A stretch of DNA of 64,000 nt from Rhizobium sp. WSM4643 (GCF_025152745.1 NZ_CP104040.1:3997501-4061500); one strand, 5' to 3'; numbered from the stretch's first letter, positions 11,278 to 21,290 are shown. Program-made: numbers and translations. Notes: generated from the letters alone by a model not told the origin.

Positions 11278-12134
11278 GCGGCGACGCCTCCGGCGACTGC
11301 TGCCCCCACAATCTTCTCGACCGAGAATTCCCGGCCATTCCTCAGGTTCGGGATCTTGTCATGCGCGGCCTTGACCGCGCCGGGATCGATCTCGGCGACG
11401 ATGACCGCCTCGCCGGCGGCGCCGGCGGACGCCATTACCGTGCCCCAGGGATCGATGATCATCGAATGGCCGAAAGTCTCGCGCCCGTCCTCGTGCCGGC
11501 CGGCCTGCGCAGCGGCGATGACGAAGACCCCGTTCTCGATCGCGCGTGCCCTGAGCAGGATCTCCCAATGCGCCTCGCCGGTCTGCTTGGTGAAGGCGGC
11601 GGGAACCGTCATCACTTCAGCGCCGGCCATGGCCTGGGCGCGGAAGAGTGCAGGGAAACGCACGTCGTAGCAGATCGCGAAGCCCATTTCCGCAAAGGGC
11701 AGCGACAGGACGCGGGCCTCCGTGCCGGCTGTATAAGCAGCACTTTCACGCCAGCTCTCGCCATTGTCGAGGTCGACGTCGAACATATGGATCTTGTCGT
11801 AGCGATTGAGAATCCTGCCGTCGGGACCGAACAGGAAACCGCGATTGGCGATCTTGCCGTCGGCAAGGGCGATCGCCGTCGAACCGACATGCATGTGGAT
11901 GCCGAGTTCTCTAGCGAGATTTGAGCCTGTCTTGACGATGATGTCATGCGCCTCGTCGGCAAGCACGGCGCGTGCCGCCGTACGGTCGCGCTGCAGCATG
12001 CCGGTCATTTCAGGCGTCTGTACATAGGTCGCGCCCTGGCCAGCGGCCTCGCGCACCAGCCGCGCCATGGCCGCAGCATTCTTCACCGGATCGACCCCGG
12101 AGCACATCTGGACGGCGGCAGCCTTGAAGCTCAT
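11274..12134 (-). CDS. Nit2-type carbon-nitrogen hydrolase (omega-amidase / deaminated-glutathione amidase family)
   Basis: About 286 residues starting at 12134 (MSFKAAAVQMCSGVD), with a GAGGAAGAG ribosome-binding site just upstream; an earlier start would run into grxC. The nitrilase triad is visible: Glu in TPEMTG, Lys in RYDKIHMFD, and Cys in FAICYDVRFP. Likely substrates are the amides of alpha-keto-glutaramate or deaminated glutathione. The adjacent glutaredoxin gene makes glutathione repair plausible, but the substrate is inferred. It lies 10 bases after grxC in a comF-grxC-nit2-DUF1178 series. Confidence 0.88.
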   Translation of the reverse strand: MSFKAAAVQMCSGVDPVKNAAAMARLVREAAGQGATYVQTPEMTGMLQRDRTAARAVLADEAHDIIVKTGSNLARELGIHMHVGSTAIALADGKIANRGFLFGPDGRILNRYDKIHMFDVDLDNGESWRESAAYTAGTEARVLSLPFAEMGFAICYDVRFPALFRAQAMAGAEVMTVPAAFTKQTGEAHWEILLRARAIENGVFVIAAAQAGRHEDGRETFGHSMIIDPWGTVMASAGAAGEAVIVAEIDPGAVKAAHDKIPNLRNGREFSVEKIVGAAVAGGVAA

Positions 12135-12144
12135 CGGCTCTTCC

Positions 12145-12402
12145 TCAGACTGCCAGCATCGGATCGAGCCTGCCGGCCCGATCGAGTGCAAAGAGATCGT
12201 CGCAACCGCCGACATGGTCGATGCCGATGAATATCTGCGGAAAGGTCGTACGCCCGTTCGACTTGCCGATCATCTCCTGGCGAAGATCCGGCGAAAAGGT
12301 CGCGTCGTGCTCGACATATTTGACGCCCTTTTCTTCGAGAAGGGACTTGGCGCGGCTGCAATAGCCGCAAAACTGCCGTGTATAGATGGTGACGGGTACC
12401 AT
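12145..12402 (-). CDS. grxC: Glutaredoxin 3
   Basis: Small dithiol glutaredoxin of 85 residues, reducing protein and glutathione mixed disulfides in the cytoplasm. The active site CGYC is at residues 12-15 in YTRQFCGYCSRAK. The cis-proline loop TTFPQIFIG and the glutathione-binding GGCDD motif follow. The start at 12402 (MVPVTIYTR) fits the family length. It sits between comF and the nitrilase gene on the same strand. Confidence 0.95.
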   Translation of the reverse strand: MVPVTIYTRQFCGYCSRAKSLLEEKGVKYVEHDATFSPDLRQEMIGKSNGRTTFPQIFIGIDHVGGCDDLFALDRAGRLDPMLAV

Positions 12403-12433
12403 AATCTCTCCAGACCGACGCCGGGTATTTCTG

Positions 12434-13210
12434 TCATATAGGCTCGGAGAGAGCCCTTGCAAAGGTCAAAACCGTGATCTCAGCCGCACCCGCCTTGCGC
12501 AGTGTCCGGCTTGCCGCAGCGACCGTCGCCCCTGTTGTATAGACGTCGTCGACAAGGACGATGCGTTTGCCGAAAATGTCGTTTTCGCAACCCTTGGCGA
12601 TCGCAAAAGCACCCCTGACATTGTCCTCGCGCGCCTTGGCGCCAAGGCCGACCTGCTGGCTGGTGCGCTTGACGCGAATAAGCGTGGCGGCAAGCAGCGG
12701 CTTGCCCGAGAGCTTTGCCATGTGGCGGGCAAGCTCTGCTGCCTGGTTGAACTTGCGCGCCAGCATACGGGTGCGATGCAGCGGCACTGGGATCAGCGCA
12801 TCGCAGCTTTCGACCGTCCCATCGGAGGCCCGCAGCATCCAGGCGGCCATCATCGGCGCCAGATCGGTGCGATCTCGATATTTCAGCCCATGGACGAGAT
12901 CACGGACCGCATGATCGTGGGTCGCAGCCGACCGTAGCCGGTCGAAGGGCGGCGGGTTGGCGATCGCCTCGGCGCTGAGGATCCCGGCGCCGAGATCGTG
13001 CGAGAAGGGAATGCCGAGCACCTCGCAATAAGGCCGTTCGATGAAGCGGATACCAGACCAACATTTCGCACAGAGCCCGCGATGGCCGCCGGTCGAAATA
13101 CCGCAGACGGAACAGGCGGGCGGATAAAAGAAATCGGCAAGCGCCGAAAACGGCTGCAAGAGATGCGTCCGCAAGAATTCTGCCGGTCTTTTCAATTCGA
13201 TTGGCCCCAT
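12434..13210 (-). CDS. comF: ComF family phosphoribosyltransferase-like protein
   Basis: 258 residues. A four-cysteine zinc site at Cys33, Cys36, Cys47 and Cys50 (PPACSVCG ... GLCAKCW) is followed by a phosphoribosyltransferase fold. The PRPP-binding loop is IVLVDDVYTTGATV near residue 210. Homologues take part in DNA uptake in competent bacteria (ComF/GntX); the role here is not known. First gene of the minus-strand group running into grxC, divergent from the methyltransferase gene at 13288. Confidence 0.9.
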   Translation of the reverse strand: MGPIELKRPAEFLRTHLLQPFSALADFFYPPACSVCGISTGGHRGLCAKCWSGIRFIERPYCEVLGIPFSHDLGAGILSAEAIANPPPFDRLRSAATHDHAVRDLVHGLKYRDRTDLAPMMAAWMLRASDGTVESCDALIPVPLHRTRMLARKFNQAAELARHMAKLSGKPLLAATLIRVKRTSQQVGLGAKAREDNVRGAFAIAKGCENDIFGKRIVLVDDVYTTGATVAAASRTLRKAGAAEITVLTFARALSEPI

Positions 13211-13287
13211 GCCGCAGAGACTAGCGCGTTCTCCACGAAAGGAAAATCGTCTTGCCGCACAGACGGCGCGGGACTAAGGACATCGCC

Positions 13288-14172
13288 ATGGAAACGATCT
13301 TCGACAGAGCCCTGATCGCCGCACATCGCCATCGTGCGCTTGTAAACAACGACCCGAAAGCCGCCTTCCTGCTCGACATTGCCGGTGAGGAAATGGCCGA
13401 GAGGCTTACGGTGGTCGAGCGAACTTTCGAGACCGCGGTCGAACTGCATGGCGCAACCGGTGCTGCCGCCCGTGCCGCGCTAGCGACGGGCAAAATCGGC
13501 ACGATGATCCGCATCGAAAGCGAGAAGGCCTATGCCGGACCGGGCGAAACCTTGATCGAGGCGCCGCTGGAGGATGTGCCGCTCGAACCGCAATCGGCCA
13601 ATCTTATCCTTGCGCCGCTCAGCCTGCATCTGACCAACGATACGCCGGGTGTCTTCATCCAGATCCGCCGCGCCCTGAAGCCGGACGGCCTGTTCATGGC
13701 CGCGATCCCCGGCGCCAGCACGCTGCAGGAACTGCGCGACGTGCTGCTGGCCGCCGAGGTCGAGATGACAGGCGGTGCAAGCCCGCGTGTCATTCCCTTC
13801 GCCGATGTGCGCGACGTCGGCAGCCTCATGCAGCGCGCCGGCTTCACGTTGCCGGTGATCGATGCTGAGAACTATACGGTGCGATATGATTCGCTCTTTC
13901 CGCTGATGCGGGATCTGAGAGCGATGGGCATGAGCAATCCACTTGCAGCCCGCGCCCGGATGCCCCTGACGCGCGCCTTCTTCCTGCGCGCAGCGGAGAT
14001 CTACGCCGAACGTTATTCCGATCCCGATGGACGTATCCGCGCCACCTTCTCGATCATCTATGTCTCGGGATGGTCTGCCCACGAGAGCCAGCAAAAGCCG
14101 CTCAGGCCAGGTTCGGCCAAGGCGCGCCTTGCCGATGCACTGAAGGTAGACGAGCACAAGCTCAAGCAGTAG
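13288..14172 (+). CDS. SAM-dependent methyltransferase, BioC/NDUFAF5-like
   Basis: 294 residues from the ATG at 13288 (METIFDRALIAAHRHRA), with AAGGA about nine bases upstream. The class I methyltransferase fold is recognised by ANLILAPLSLHLTNDTPGVFIQIRRALKPDGLFMAAIPG, which resembles NDUFAF5/BioC-like proteins more than small-molecule enzymes; the glycine-rich motif I is degenerate. NDUFAF5 hydroxylates an arginine of complex I in mitochondria, so a complex I assembly role is possible but only inferred. It is divergent from comF and convergent with the Flp pilin gene. Confidence 0.8.
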   Translation: METIFDRALIAAHRHRALVNNDPKAAFLLDIAGEEMAERLTVVERTFETAVELHGATGAAARAALATGKIGTMIRIESEKAYAGPGETLIEAPLEDVPLEPQSANLILAPLSLHLTNDTPGVFIQIRRALKPDGLFMAAIPGASTLQELRDVLLAAEVEMTGGASPRVIPFADVRDVGSLMQRAGFTLPVIDAENYTVRYDSLFPLMRDLRAMGMSNPLAARARMPLTRAFFLRAAEIYAERYSDPDGRIRATFSIIYVSGWSAHESQQKPLRPGSAKARLADALKVDEHKLKQ

Positions 14173-14187
14173 CGACCGGCAGCGTCT

Positions 14188-14355
14188 TCAATTCGCGGGC
14201 AGATTGTTGCCGATCACGTTGAAGACGCCTTGCAAGGCGCCGGTGAAGGCTCCGAGACCGGAGATGAGCGCGCCACAAATGAGGGCGGCGATCAAGCCAT
14301 ACTCGATTGCCGTCGCACCTCTGTTATCCGCAAGAAATGCTTTCAAAATACGCAT
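14188..14355 (-). CDS. Flp/Fap-type pilin, orphan
   Basis: 55 residues starting at ATG 14355. The class III prepilin motif is clear: MRILKAFLADNRGATAIEYG, with cleavage expected after the Gly in RG-ATAIEYG and the conserved Glu five residues on. A single hydrophobic helix (GLIAALICGALISGLGAF) follows. Flp pilins are assembled by Tad machines, but no tad/cpa gene is in this window, so assembly must use proteins encoded elsewhere. A longer frame to 14607 exists but its extension is low-quality sequence. Confidence 0.92.
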   Translation of the reverse strand: MRILKAFLADNRGATAIEYGLIAALICGALISGLGAFTGALQGVFNVIGNNLPAN

Positions 14356-14428
14356 TATTACGCGACCCTCTGAGCGAAACCGACTGCAAACGACCAATTC
14401 CACGATTATCGGGGACGGCCGGCATTCT

Positions 14429-14743
14429 TCAGCAACCGCCGACGCCATAGCCCTGGACGACGCAGACCGACCCGGGCGTCTCCTGAAGAACGCTGCGGCG
14501 GATGGTGTAACGCTTGCCGCTTTCACTCTTCGGGATTGATCCCGTCGTGATCGTATCGAAATCCGCCGGCGCGCTGGCAAAAACGCTTTTCTTCGAGGAA
14601 TCCGCAAGCATCGGCGTCAGAATGAGCGTCAGCGCGACCACCGCCGTGCCGAACAGAAGGGCGATATTCAGCGCACCCGTCCTGCGCGAGGCAGACGAAG
14701 CCCGTTCCTTTTCCCGGACAGCTTTCCAGAAATCATCGTCCAT
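14429..14743 (-). CDS. Hypothetical single-pass membrane protein next to the pilin gene
   Basis: 104 residues if it starts at ATG 14743 (MDDDFWKAVREKERASS). A charged N-terminal segment precedes one transmembrane helix (ALNIALLFGTAVVALTLIL, about residues 24-42). The periplasmic tail contains TITTGSIPKSE, a motif frequent in rhizobial envelope proteins, and ends with two cysteines. Topology is N-in, C-out by the charge rule. It is upstream of the Flp pilin gene in the same orientation, so co-expression is possible. I do not recognise a family. Confidence 0.6.
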   Translation of the reverse strand: MDDDFWKAVREKERASSASRRTGALNIALLFGTAVVALTLILTPMLADSSKKSVFASAPADFDTITTGSIPKSESGKRYTIRRSVLQETPGSVCVVQGYGVGGC

Positions 14744-14869
14744 GACGTCAAGCCTTTTAATACACGCACGCCAGATGCTTGATTGAGGCCGATCTTTGGC
14801 AGAAGGTGCTAAACGATCCATTAATATCCACAGCCGAAAACGGTGTGGCACAATAATAATCAGATAACG

Positions 14870-15283
14870 CTAAAGTAAATCCTGCAACATCGGGATGAGC
14901 GGCTCGTCGGCCGGCGGCATCGGGTAATCGCGCAGCGCCTGCGGACGCACCCATTTCAGCGCCTGGCCCTCCCGGCCCTGGGGAATGCCCTCATAGCGCC
15001 GGCAGATATAAAGCGGCATCAAAAGATGGAAGGTCTCGTAAGAATGGCTGGCAAAGGTAAGCGGCGCAAGGCAGGCGATCTTGGTGATGATGCCGAGCTC
15101 TTCCTCGAGCTCGCGCACGAGCGTTTCCTCCGGCGTCTCGCCGGGCTCGACCTTGCCGCCGGGAAACTCCCAGAGCCCGGCAAGCGACTTTCCCTCGGGA
15201 CGCTGTGCCAACAGGATACGCCCATCGGCATCGATCAGCGCACAGGCGGCGACCAGCAATATCTTCTGGCCTGCCTCGCTCAT
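14870..15283 (-). CDS. mutT: 8-oxo-dGTP diphosphatase (MutT-type Nudix hydrolase)
   Basis: Removes oxidised dGTP from the nucleotide pool to prevent A-to-C transversions. It has 137 residues from ATG 15283. A perfect Nudix box spans 43-65: G43, five residues, E49, seven residues, then RELEEELGI. LWEFPGGK just before it is typical of MutT. The start overlaps the stop of the upstream acetyltransferase (ATGA at 15280-15283), indicating translational coupling in the argJ-GNAT-mutT series conserved in rhizobia. Confidence 0.93.
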   Translation of the reverse strand: MSEAGQKILLVAACALIDADGRILLAQRPEGKSLAGLWEFPGGKVEPGETPEETLVRELEEELGIITKIACLAPLTFASHSYETFHLLMPLYICRRYEGIPQGREGQALKWVRPQALRDYPMPPADEPLIPMLQDLL

Positions 15284-16086
15284 CGCGGCTCCCTTTGCCA
15301 ATAGCAATAATGATAGGCGTCGCGAAAACCGAGGCGCTCATAGAGTGCGATTGCCGGGCGGTTGGACAGCTTCACCTGCAGCCAAGCCGAACGGGCGCTG
15401 CGCATGCGCGCCCAGCGCAGCGCCGAGGTCAGGATTTCGGTGCCAAGCCCCTCGCGCCGCCGCGTCTCGGAGACCGAAAGCGACATGATGCCGGCAAGGT
15501 CATTGTCCTGGACGCAGAGCACGGTCGCAAGCGGGCCGTCCGTCGCATTCTCGATCATGAACAGGCCGGATGGCGGCTTGATCGCCGAAATGATCTCGGC
15601 AAGCGCCGGCTTCAGCCTCAGTGGCGCCTGGTCGACGGCAAGATTGGCGTCGACGAACCGGCCGACGTCATGGGTCGGCAGGTGATCGAGCGTATCCGGC
15701 AGCTCCGCCTCGGCAAGGTCGCAGGTCATCACCACCGTCTCATCGAAGCGCGTCCAGTTCTGCGTGCGCAGAAGTTCGATCAGCATCGGCGAGGCAAGCG
15801 GCGTCTGGCGGACCACGGCAGCGCGTCCATAGGCCTCGAACTTCCGGCGCGCTTTTTCGAGGCGGATTTCGACGTCGCGATGATCCGAAGGATCGAGCGG
15901 CACGATCGAATTCAGCCGGTTGGACGGGTGACCGGCCGTCAGCCGCACCTGCCAGCTGCCGTCATATTGCACGGATGCCGCCGGCCAGGCGCGGAAGCCG
16001 ACGGCCTCCAGCCTGCGCACCAGCGGCAGATTGTGTAGGGAAATGGATGCCTGCGCCAATGAACGATCAGCTCCGATAGTCGCCAT
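15280..16086 (-). CDS. GNAT family N-acetyltransferase
   Basis: About 268 residues from ATG 16086; the start could be 12 bases farther upstream. The C-terminal half carries the acetyl-CoA-binding GNAT core ([20 protein letters not shown], then [15 protein letters not shown]). The N-terminal half looks like a second, degenerate GNAT fold. It overlaps the argJ stop by about 20 bases and the mutT start by 4, so all three genes are one translational unit. The substrate is unknown. ArgJ is itself an acetyl-transfer enzyme, but no link is shown by sequence. Confidence 0.85.
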   Translation of the reverse strand: MATIGADRSLAQASISLHNLPLVRRLEAVGFRAWPAASVQYDGSWQVRLTAGHPSNRLNSIVPLDPSDHRDVEIRLEKARRKFEAYGRAAVVRQTPLASPMLIELLRTQNWTRFDETVVMTCDLAEAELPDTLDHLPTHDVGRFVDANLAVDQAPLRLKPALAEIISAIKPPSGLFMIENATDGPLATVLCVQDNDLAGIMSLSVSETRRREGLGTEILTSALRWARMRSARSAWLQVKLSNRPAIALYERLGFRDAYHYCYWQREPR

Positions 16087-17308
16087 TGATCGCAACATAT
16101 TCCTTGGTGAGGTCGCAGGTCCAGACCGTTGCCGTGCCGGCGCCGAGCCCGATATCGACTTTGACGGGGATATCCTGCGCCTTCATGACGTTCGAGGCCG
16201 CCTCCTCGGAATAATCGGGATCACGCTCGCCATTGACGGCAACCCTGATGTCGCCGAACCAGATGGCGAGCCGGTCGCGATCGGCCATCTCGCCGGATTT
16301 GCCGACGGCCATGACGATACGGCCCCAATTGGCGTCTTCGCCGGCGGCGGCTGTCTTGACCAGCGGCGAATTGGCGATCGACAGCCCGATGCGCTTGGCG
16401 GCGGCATCGCTCTCTGCACCCGTCACGGTGATTTCGAGCATCTTGGTGGCGCCCTCGCCGTCCCGCACCACCTGCAGCGACAGATCCTTCAGCACTTCGT
16501 TGAGTGCGGCCCGGAAGGCGGCAAGGCGCGGGTCGTCGGCGCGTTCGATGCGGACCTGGCCGTCCTCGGCTGCGGCACCCGTTGCAAACAGCATCAGTGT
16601 GTCGGAGGTGGAGGTGTCGCTGTCGACGGTCATGGAATTGAAGGTCGGGCCGACGCCATCAGACAGCAGCGCCTGCAGCGCGGCAGGCGCGATGTCGGCA
16701 TCGGTGACGACGAAGGAGAGCATCGTCGCCATATCAGGCGCGATCATGCCGGCACCCTTGGCGATACCGTTGATCGTCACGGCCACGCCGCCGATCTCGG
16801 CGCTGCGGGTCGAAACCTTCGGATAGGTGTCGGTCGTCATGATCGCCTTGGCGGCCTCGAACCAGAAATCGCCGGTCGCTTCGACCTGCATCCGTTCCAG
16901 AACGCCTGAAAATTTAGTGGCATCGAGCGGCTCGCCGATGACGCCGGTCGAGGCCAGATAGACCTCGTTTTCGGCGCAGCCGACGGCAGCGGCAGCCGAC
17001 TTCGCCGTCAGCGCGGTCGCCTGGCGGCCCTTCAGGCCGGTGAAAGCATTGGCATTGCCTGAGTTGACGACGACGGCGCGGGCGCTGCCGTGGGGGAGGT
17101 TGGCCCGGCAGAAATCGACCGGCGCCGACGGGCACTTGGAGCGGGTAAAAACGCCCGCGACGGTCGCCGGCCTGTCGAAGACCATCATCAGCACGTCGGT
17201 ACGGTTCTTGTACTTGATGCCGGCGGAAGCCGTCGCCATGCGCACGCCGCGCAGCGGTGGCATCGAGACGAAGGATTTCGGAGCGAGCGGAGAGACGGAA
17301 CCGGACAT
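16067..17308 (-). CDS. argJ: Bifunctional ornithine acetyltransferase / N-acetylglutamate synthase ArgJ
   Basis: Recycles the acetyl group from N-acetylornithine to glutamate in arginine biosynthesis. It has 413 residues from ATG 17308 ([12 protein letters not shown]); a start 15 bases earlier is possible. The self-cleavage site is intact: the nucleophilic Thr195 lies in [10 protein letters not shown] after GIAKGAGM, so the proenzyme will split into alpha and beta chains. It is the first gene of the argJ-GNAT-mutT unit, downstream of the parvulin gene on the same strand. Confidence 0.96.
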   Translation of the reverse strand: MSGSVSPLAPKSFVSMPPLRGVRMATASAGIKYKNRTDVLMMVFDRPATVAGVFTRSKCPSAPVDFCRANLPHGSARAVVVNSGNANAFTGLKGRQATALTAKSAAAAVGCAENEVYLASTGVIGEPLDATKFSGVLERMQVEATGDFWFEAAKAIMTTDTYPKVSTRSAEIGGVAVTINGIAKGAGMIAPDMATMLSFVVTDADIAPAALQALLSDGVGPTFNSMTVDSDTSTSDTLMLFATGAAAEDGQVRIERADDPRLAAFRAALNEVLKDLSLQVVRDGEGATKMLEITVTGAESDAAAKRIGLSIANSPLVKTAAAGEDANWGRIVMAVGKSGEMADRDRLAIWFGDIRVAVNGERDPDYSEEAASNVMKAQDIPVKVDIGLGAGTATVWTCDLTKEYVAINGDYRS

Positions 17309-17387
17309 GATGAGACCTGCCAATGAGCATTTCCAGGCGAAATGGAAACCGGTTCGCCGTCCGGAAATGCGACAACCACGATAGTGA

Positions 17388-17410
17388 AGGGCCCGGAAGA
17401 ACCGGGCCCT
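17388..17410. terminator. Hairpin downstream of the parvulin gene
   Basis: A 9-bp perfect GC-rich stem (17388-17396 with 17402-17410) with loop aagaa lies 13 bases past the parvulin stop. The T-run on the minus strand is weak, so termination may be partial. It separates the parvulin gene from argJ. Confidence 0.6.
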
Positions 17411-17422
17411 AGGCGATTATTA

Positions 17423-18304
17423 TTACTGCTGCGGCGCCGGCGCGACGGGCTCGCTGCCCGGCTCCGGCTGCTTGTTGGCTTGGTCGTAACCCTTGCGCAG
17501 CGTCTCGTCCGTGATCTCGATCTTGGAGGAGGCCTTCGCCTGGTTCAGAAGCGCAAGATACTTGTCGCGCATGACGAGCTGACGAACCTGATCCTGCACC
17601 TGATCGAAGGGCGGCGGCGGGGCATCGCGCTTATCTTCGACCTTGATGACGTGAAAGCCGAAATCGGTCTTAACAGGCGTCTTTGAATAGGTGCCTTTCT
17701 CAAGCACGAAGGCTGCGTCTTCGAATTCCTTGACCATGCGGCCGCGCGAGAAATAACCGAGGTCGCCGCCTTCCGACTTGTTCGGATCGGTGGACTTTTC
17801 CTTGGCGAGTTCGGCGAAATCCTTGCCGGCGTCGAGCTGCTTGATGATGTCCTTGGCTTCGTCCTCGGTCTTGACGAGGATATGACGGGCGTGGACTTCC
17901 TCCTGCTTCGGCAGGGCGGCGACTTCCTTGTCGTAACGGGCCTTGACTTCGTCAGGCGTTACGATGTCGACGACATGCTTCTTGAAATAGGCATTGTGAA
18001 GCTCGCGATCGGTGAGATACTGCATGCGCTTCTTGAATTCGTCGGTCTGATCGAGCTTCTCGGCCGCAGCGTCGGCGGCGAGCAGCTTCACGTCGATGGC
18101 GGCGGAAAGGGCTGCGACCTTCTTCTGGTCATCGGGAAGCTGTGCCAACTGCGGGTCGAGATTGGCGACGGCGAGGTCGAGTTCCGACTGGTGGATCTCC
18201 AGGGCGCCGACCGTGGCGATGACGGCGTCATCGGCATAGGCCGGGGCCTGGAGCGCAACGAAAGTTGCAAACGCCAGAACGGCAAGTTTGTTGGTGCTCA
18301 ACAT
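17423..18304 (-). CDS. Periplasmic parvulin-type peptidyl-prolyl cis-trans isomerase
   Basis: 293 residues. A Sec signal peptide (MLSTNKLAVLAFATFVALQAP, cleavage near AYA-DDA) sends the protein to the periplasm. An N-terminal SurA-like helical region is followed by a rotamase domain at about 135-235, seen as ARHILVKTEDEAKDIIKQL, GGDLGYFSRGRMVKEFEDA and FGFHVIKVED. The C-terminal tail is Pro/Gln-rich and low complexity (KQPEPGSEPVAPAPQQ). It probably helps fold outer-membrane proteins. It is divergent from secA, whose product exports such clients. AAGGG lies before the ATG at 18304. Confidence 0.93.
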   Translation of the reverse strand: MLSTNKLAVLAFATFVALQAPAYADDAVIATVGALEIHQSELDLAVANLDPQLAQLPDDQKKVAALSAAIDVKLLAADAAAEKLDQTDEFKKRMQYLTDRELHNAYFKKHVVDIVTPDEVKARYDKEVAALPKQEEVHARHILVKTEDEAKDIIKQLDAGKDFAELAKEKSTDPNKSEGGDLGYFSRGRMVKEFEDAAFVLEKGTYSKTPVKTDFGFHVIKVEDKRDAPPPPFDQVQDQVRQLVMRDKYLALLNQAKASSKIEITDETLRKGYDQANKQPEPGSEPVAPAPQQ

Positions 18305-18407
18305 GAAATACCCTTCACAGTTACATTGCCGGTTTCAGCATCCCCTGAATCCGGCCCAAAATAGCCATCAACACCGGATTGTGGCCTTTCTGTATCCGCC
18401 AAATCCG

Positions 18408-18435
18408 TTGACATCATTCGACCCCCCTCTTATCT
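18408..18435 (+). promoter_or_regulatory. Candidate sigma-70 promoter of secA
   Basis: TTGACA (18408-18413), a 16-base spacer, then TTATCT (18430-18435). Transcription would begin near 18442 and give a leader of about 110 nt before the secA ATG at 18551. The -35 is a perfect match and the -10 fair. Confidence 0.6.
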
Positions 18436-18550
18436 GTCACGCAACCTCGCGTCCAGAACAGTTTCCGGGCGTTTTAAGGCGCGCGCCTGATTTTCGGCTG
18501 GGCCGCGAACAAGAAACGCCGGGGATGAATATTGAGAAAGGGCCAGTCAT

Positions 18551-21268
18551 ATGGTCAGCTTTGGCGGTATAGCCCGCAAGTTATTTGGGTCTTCCAACGA
18601 CCGCCGCGTGCGGTCCTTCCAGCCGAACGTCATTGCCATCAACTCTATCGAAGAGAAGACGAAGGCCCTGACGGACGAGCAGCTCGCGGCAAAGACCGTG
18701 GAGTTTCGCGCCCTGCTCGCCGAGGGCAAGACGCTCGACGACATTCTGATCCCGGCCTTTGCCGTCGTGCGCGAAGCCTCGCGCCGCGTCCTCGGCCTGC
18801 GACCTTTTGACGTACAGCTAGTCGGCGGCATGATCCTGCATTCGAATGCGATCGCCGAGATGAAGACCGGCGAAGGCAAGACCCTCGTCGCCACCCTGCC
18901 GGTCTATCTGAACGCGCTTTCCGGCAAGGGCGTGCACGTCGTCACCGTCAACGATTACCTCGCCCAGCGCGATGCCGCCAACATGGGCCGCGTCTACGGC
19001 TTCCTCGGCATGACCACCGGCGTCATCGTCCACGGCCTTTCCGACGAGGAACGTCACGCGGCCTATGCCTGCGACATCACTTACGCCACCAACAACGAAC
19101 TCGGCTTCGATTATCTGCGCGATAACATGAAGTACGAGAAGAACCAGATGGTCCAGCGCGGCCACAACTTCGCGATCGTCGACGAAGTGGACTCGATCCT
19201 GGTCGACGAGGCGCGCACCCCGCTGATCATCTCCGGTCCGCTCGACGACCGCTCCGAACTCTATAACACGATCGACGCCTTCATTCCGATGCTGGCTCCC
19301 AGCGATTACGAGATCGACGAAAAGCAGCGCTCCGCCAACTTCTCCGAAGAGGGCACCGAGAAGCTGGAAAACCTGCTCCGCCAGGCCGGCCTCTTGAAGG
19401 GCAACGCGCTCTACGACATTGAGAACGTTGCCATCGTCCACCACATCAACAATGCGCTGAAAGCTCACAAGCTCTTCCAGCGCGACAAGGACTATATCGT
19501 CCGCAACGACGAAGTGGTCATCATCGACGAGTTCACCGGCCGTATGATGCCGGGCCGCCGCTATTCGGAAGGCCAGCACCAGGCGCTCGAAGCCAAGGAA
19601 AAGGTGCAGATCCAGCCGGAAAACCAGACGCTGGCCTCGATCACCTTCCAGAATTACTTCCGCATGTACGACAAGCTCGCCGGCATGACCGGTACGGCGC
19701 AGACGGAAGCGGAAGAATTCGCCAACATCTACAATCTCGATGTCATCGAGGTCCCGACCAACCTGCCGATCAAGCGCCTCGACGAGGACGACGAGGTCTA
19801 CCGGACCTTCGACGAGAAGTTCAAGGCGATCATCGAAGAGATCCTCGACGCCCACAAGCGCGGTCAGCCGGTGCTGGTCGGCACCACCTCGATCGAGAAA
19901 TCGGAACTGCTTGCCGAGCGCCTGCGCAAGCAGGGCTTCGACGACTTCAAGGTGCTGAACGCCCGCTACCACGAGCAGGAAGCCTATATCGTCGCCCAGG
20001 CCGGCGTGCCGGGTGCCATCACCATCGCCACCAACATGGCCGGCCGCGGCACCGACATCCAGCTCGGCGGCAACCTCGACATGCGCATCGAGCGCGAACT
20101 CGGCGAAGTCGAAGCCGGTCCGGAGCGTGACGCCCGGATCCAGGCGATCATCGAGGAGATCAAACAGCTTAAGCAGAAGGCGCTCGAAGCCGGCGGTCTC
20201 TACGTCATCGCTACCGAACGCCATGAAAGCCGCCGCATCGACAACCAGCTCCGCGGCCGCTCCGGCCGTCAGGGCGACCCCGGCCGCTCGAAGTTCTACC
20301 TCTCGCTTCAGGACGACCTGATGCGCATCTTCGGTTCCGACCGCATGGACAGCATGCTGACCAAGCTCGGCCTCAAGGAGGGCGAGGCGATCGTCCATCC
20401 CTGGATCAACAAGGCCCTGGAGCGCGCCCAGAAGAAGGTCGAAGCTCGCAACTTCGATATCCGCAAGAACCTGTTGAAGTATGACGACGTTCTCAACGAT
20501 CAGCGCAAGGTGATCTTCGAGCAGCGCCTCGAACTGATGGAATCGACCAACATATCCGAGACCGTTTCCGACATGCGCCGCGAGGTGATAGAGGACATGG
20601 TCGACAAGCATATCCCCGAGCGCGCCTATGCCGAACAATGGGATGCTGTCGGCCTGAAGACCGGCGCTTTGAACATCCTCAATCTCGACCTGCCGGTCGA
20701 GGACTGGGTGAAGGAAGAAGGAATCGGCGAGGACGATATCCGCGAGCGCCTGACCGAAGCCGCCAATGCGGCCTTCACGGAAAAGGCCGAGCGTTTCGGC
20801 GACGACATCATGCATTATGTCGAACGCTCGATCGTCATGCAGACGCTTGATCATCTTTGGCGCGAGCACATCGTCAACCTGGACCATCTGCGCTCCGTCA
20901 TCGGCTTCCGCGGCTATGCCCAGCGCGATCCGCTACAGGAATACAAGTCGGAGGCCTTCGAGCTCTTCACCGCGCTGCTCAACAATCTGCGCGAGGCCGT
21001 CACTGCCCAGTTGATGCGCGTCGAACTGGTGCAGCAGGCGCCTGCCGAGCCTGAACCGCCGCTGATGCAGGCCCATCATCTGGATCCGACGACCGGCGAG
21101 GACGATTTCGCCCCGGCGATCTACCAGGCGTCGGAAGTCATCGTTTCGCCTGAAAACCGCAACCCGGATGATCCCGCCACCTGGGGCAAGGTCGGCCGCA
21201 ACGAGACCTGCCCCTGCGGCTCCGGCAAGAAATACAAGCACTGCCACGGCGCCTTCGAGCAGGTCTGA
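18551..21268 (+). CDS. secA: Preprotein translocase ATPase SecA
   Basis: Motor of the Sec export channel; it pushes unfolded preproteins through SecYEG. The 905 residues cover the full family length. Walker A MKTGEGKT is at 104-111 and Walker [15 protein letters not shown] near 205-217. The preprotein cross-linking domain and second nucleotide-binding domain follow ([25 protein letters not shown]). The C-terminus ends in the zinc-binding, SecB-interacting motif [19 protein letters not shown] lies eight bases before the ATG. It is monocistronic with its own promoter candidate and terminator. Confidence 0.98.
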   Translation: MVSFGGIARKLFGSSNDRRVRSFQPNVIAINSIEEKTKALTDEQLAAKTVEFRALLAEGKTLDDILIPAFAVVREASRRVLGLRPFDVQLVGGMILHSNAIAEMKTGEGKTLVATLPVYLNALSGKGVHVVTVNDYLAQRDAANMGRVYGFLGMTTGVIVHGLSDEERHAAYACDITYATNNELGFDYLRDNMKYEKNQMVQRGHNFAIVDEVDSILVDEARTPLIISGPLDDRSELYNTIDAFIPMLAPSDYEIDEKQRSANFSEEGTEKLENLLRQAGLLKGNALYDIENVAIVHHINNALKAHKLFQRDKDYIVRNDEVVIIDEFTGRMMPGRRYSEGQHQALEAKEKVQIQPENQTLASITFQNYFRMYDKLAGMTGTAQTEAEEFANIYNLDVIEVPTNLPIKRLDEDDEVYRTFDEKFKAIIEEILDAHKRGQPVLVGTTSIEKSELLAERLRKQGFDDFKVLNARYHEQEAYIVAQAGVPGAITIATNMAGRGTDIQLGGNLDMRIERELGEVEAGPERDARIQAIIEEIKQLKQKALEAGGLYVIATERHESRRIDNQLRGRSGRQGDPGRSKFYLSLQDDLMRIFGSDRMDSMLTKLGLKEGEAIVHPWINKALERAQKKVEARNFDIRKNLLKYDDVLNDQRKVIFEQRLELMESTNISETVSDMRREVIEDMVDKHIPERAYAEQWDAVGLKTGALNILNLDLPVEDWVKEEGIGEDDIRERLTEAANAAFTEKAERFGDDIMHYVERSIVMQTLDHLWREHIVNLDHLRSVIGFRGYAQRDPLQEYKSEAFELFTALLNNLREAVTAQLMRVELVQQAPAEPEPPLMQAHHLDPTTGEDDFAPAIYQASEVIVSPENRNPDDPATWGKVGRNETCPCGSGKKYKHCHGAFEQV

Positions 21269-21290
21269 GGCAAGTCCGCAAAGATCCGCG

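Noticed and set aside
14356..14607. Long N-terminal extension of the Flp pilin
   Set aside because: The extension is Arg/Ser-rich shadow sequence, and the prepilin motif is normally within the first 20 residues, as it is from ATG 14355.
18532..18600. Short frame overlapping the secA start, considered as a SecM-like regulator
   Set aside because: It overlaps secA in another frame, has no arrest-like motif or signal peptide, and no ribosome-binding site.
18818..20887. 689-codon open frame antisense to secA
   Set aside because: Long antisense frames are common opposite GC-rich genes with codon bias. It has no ribosome-binding site or recognisable domain, and secA on the plus strand is certain.
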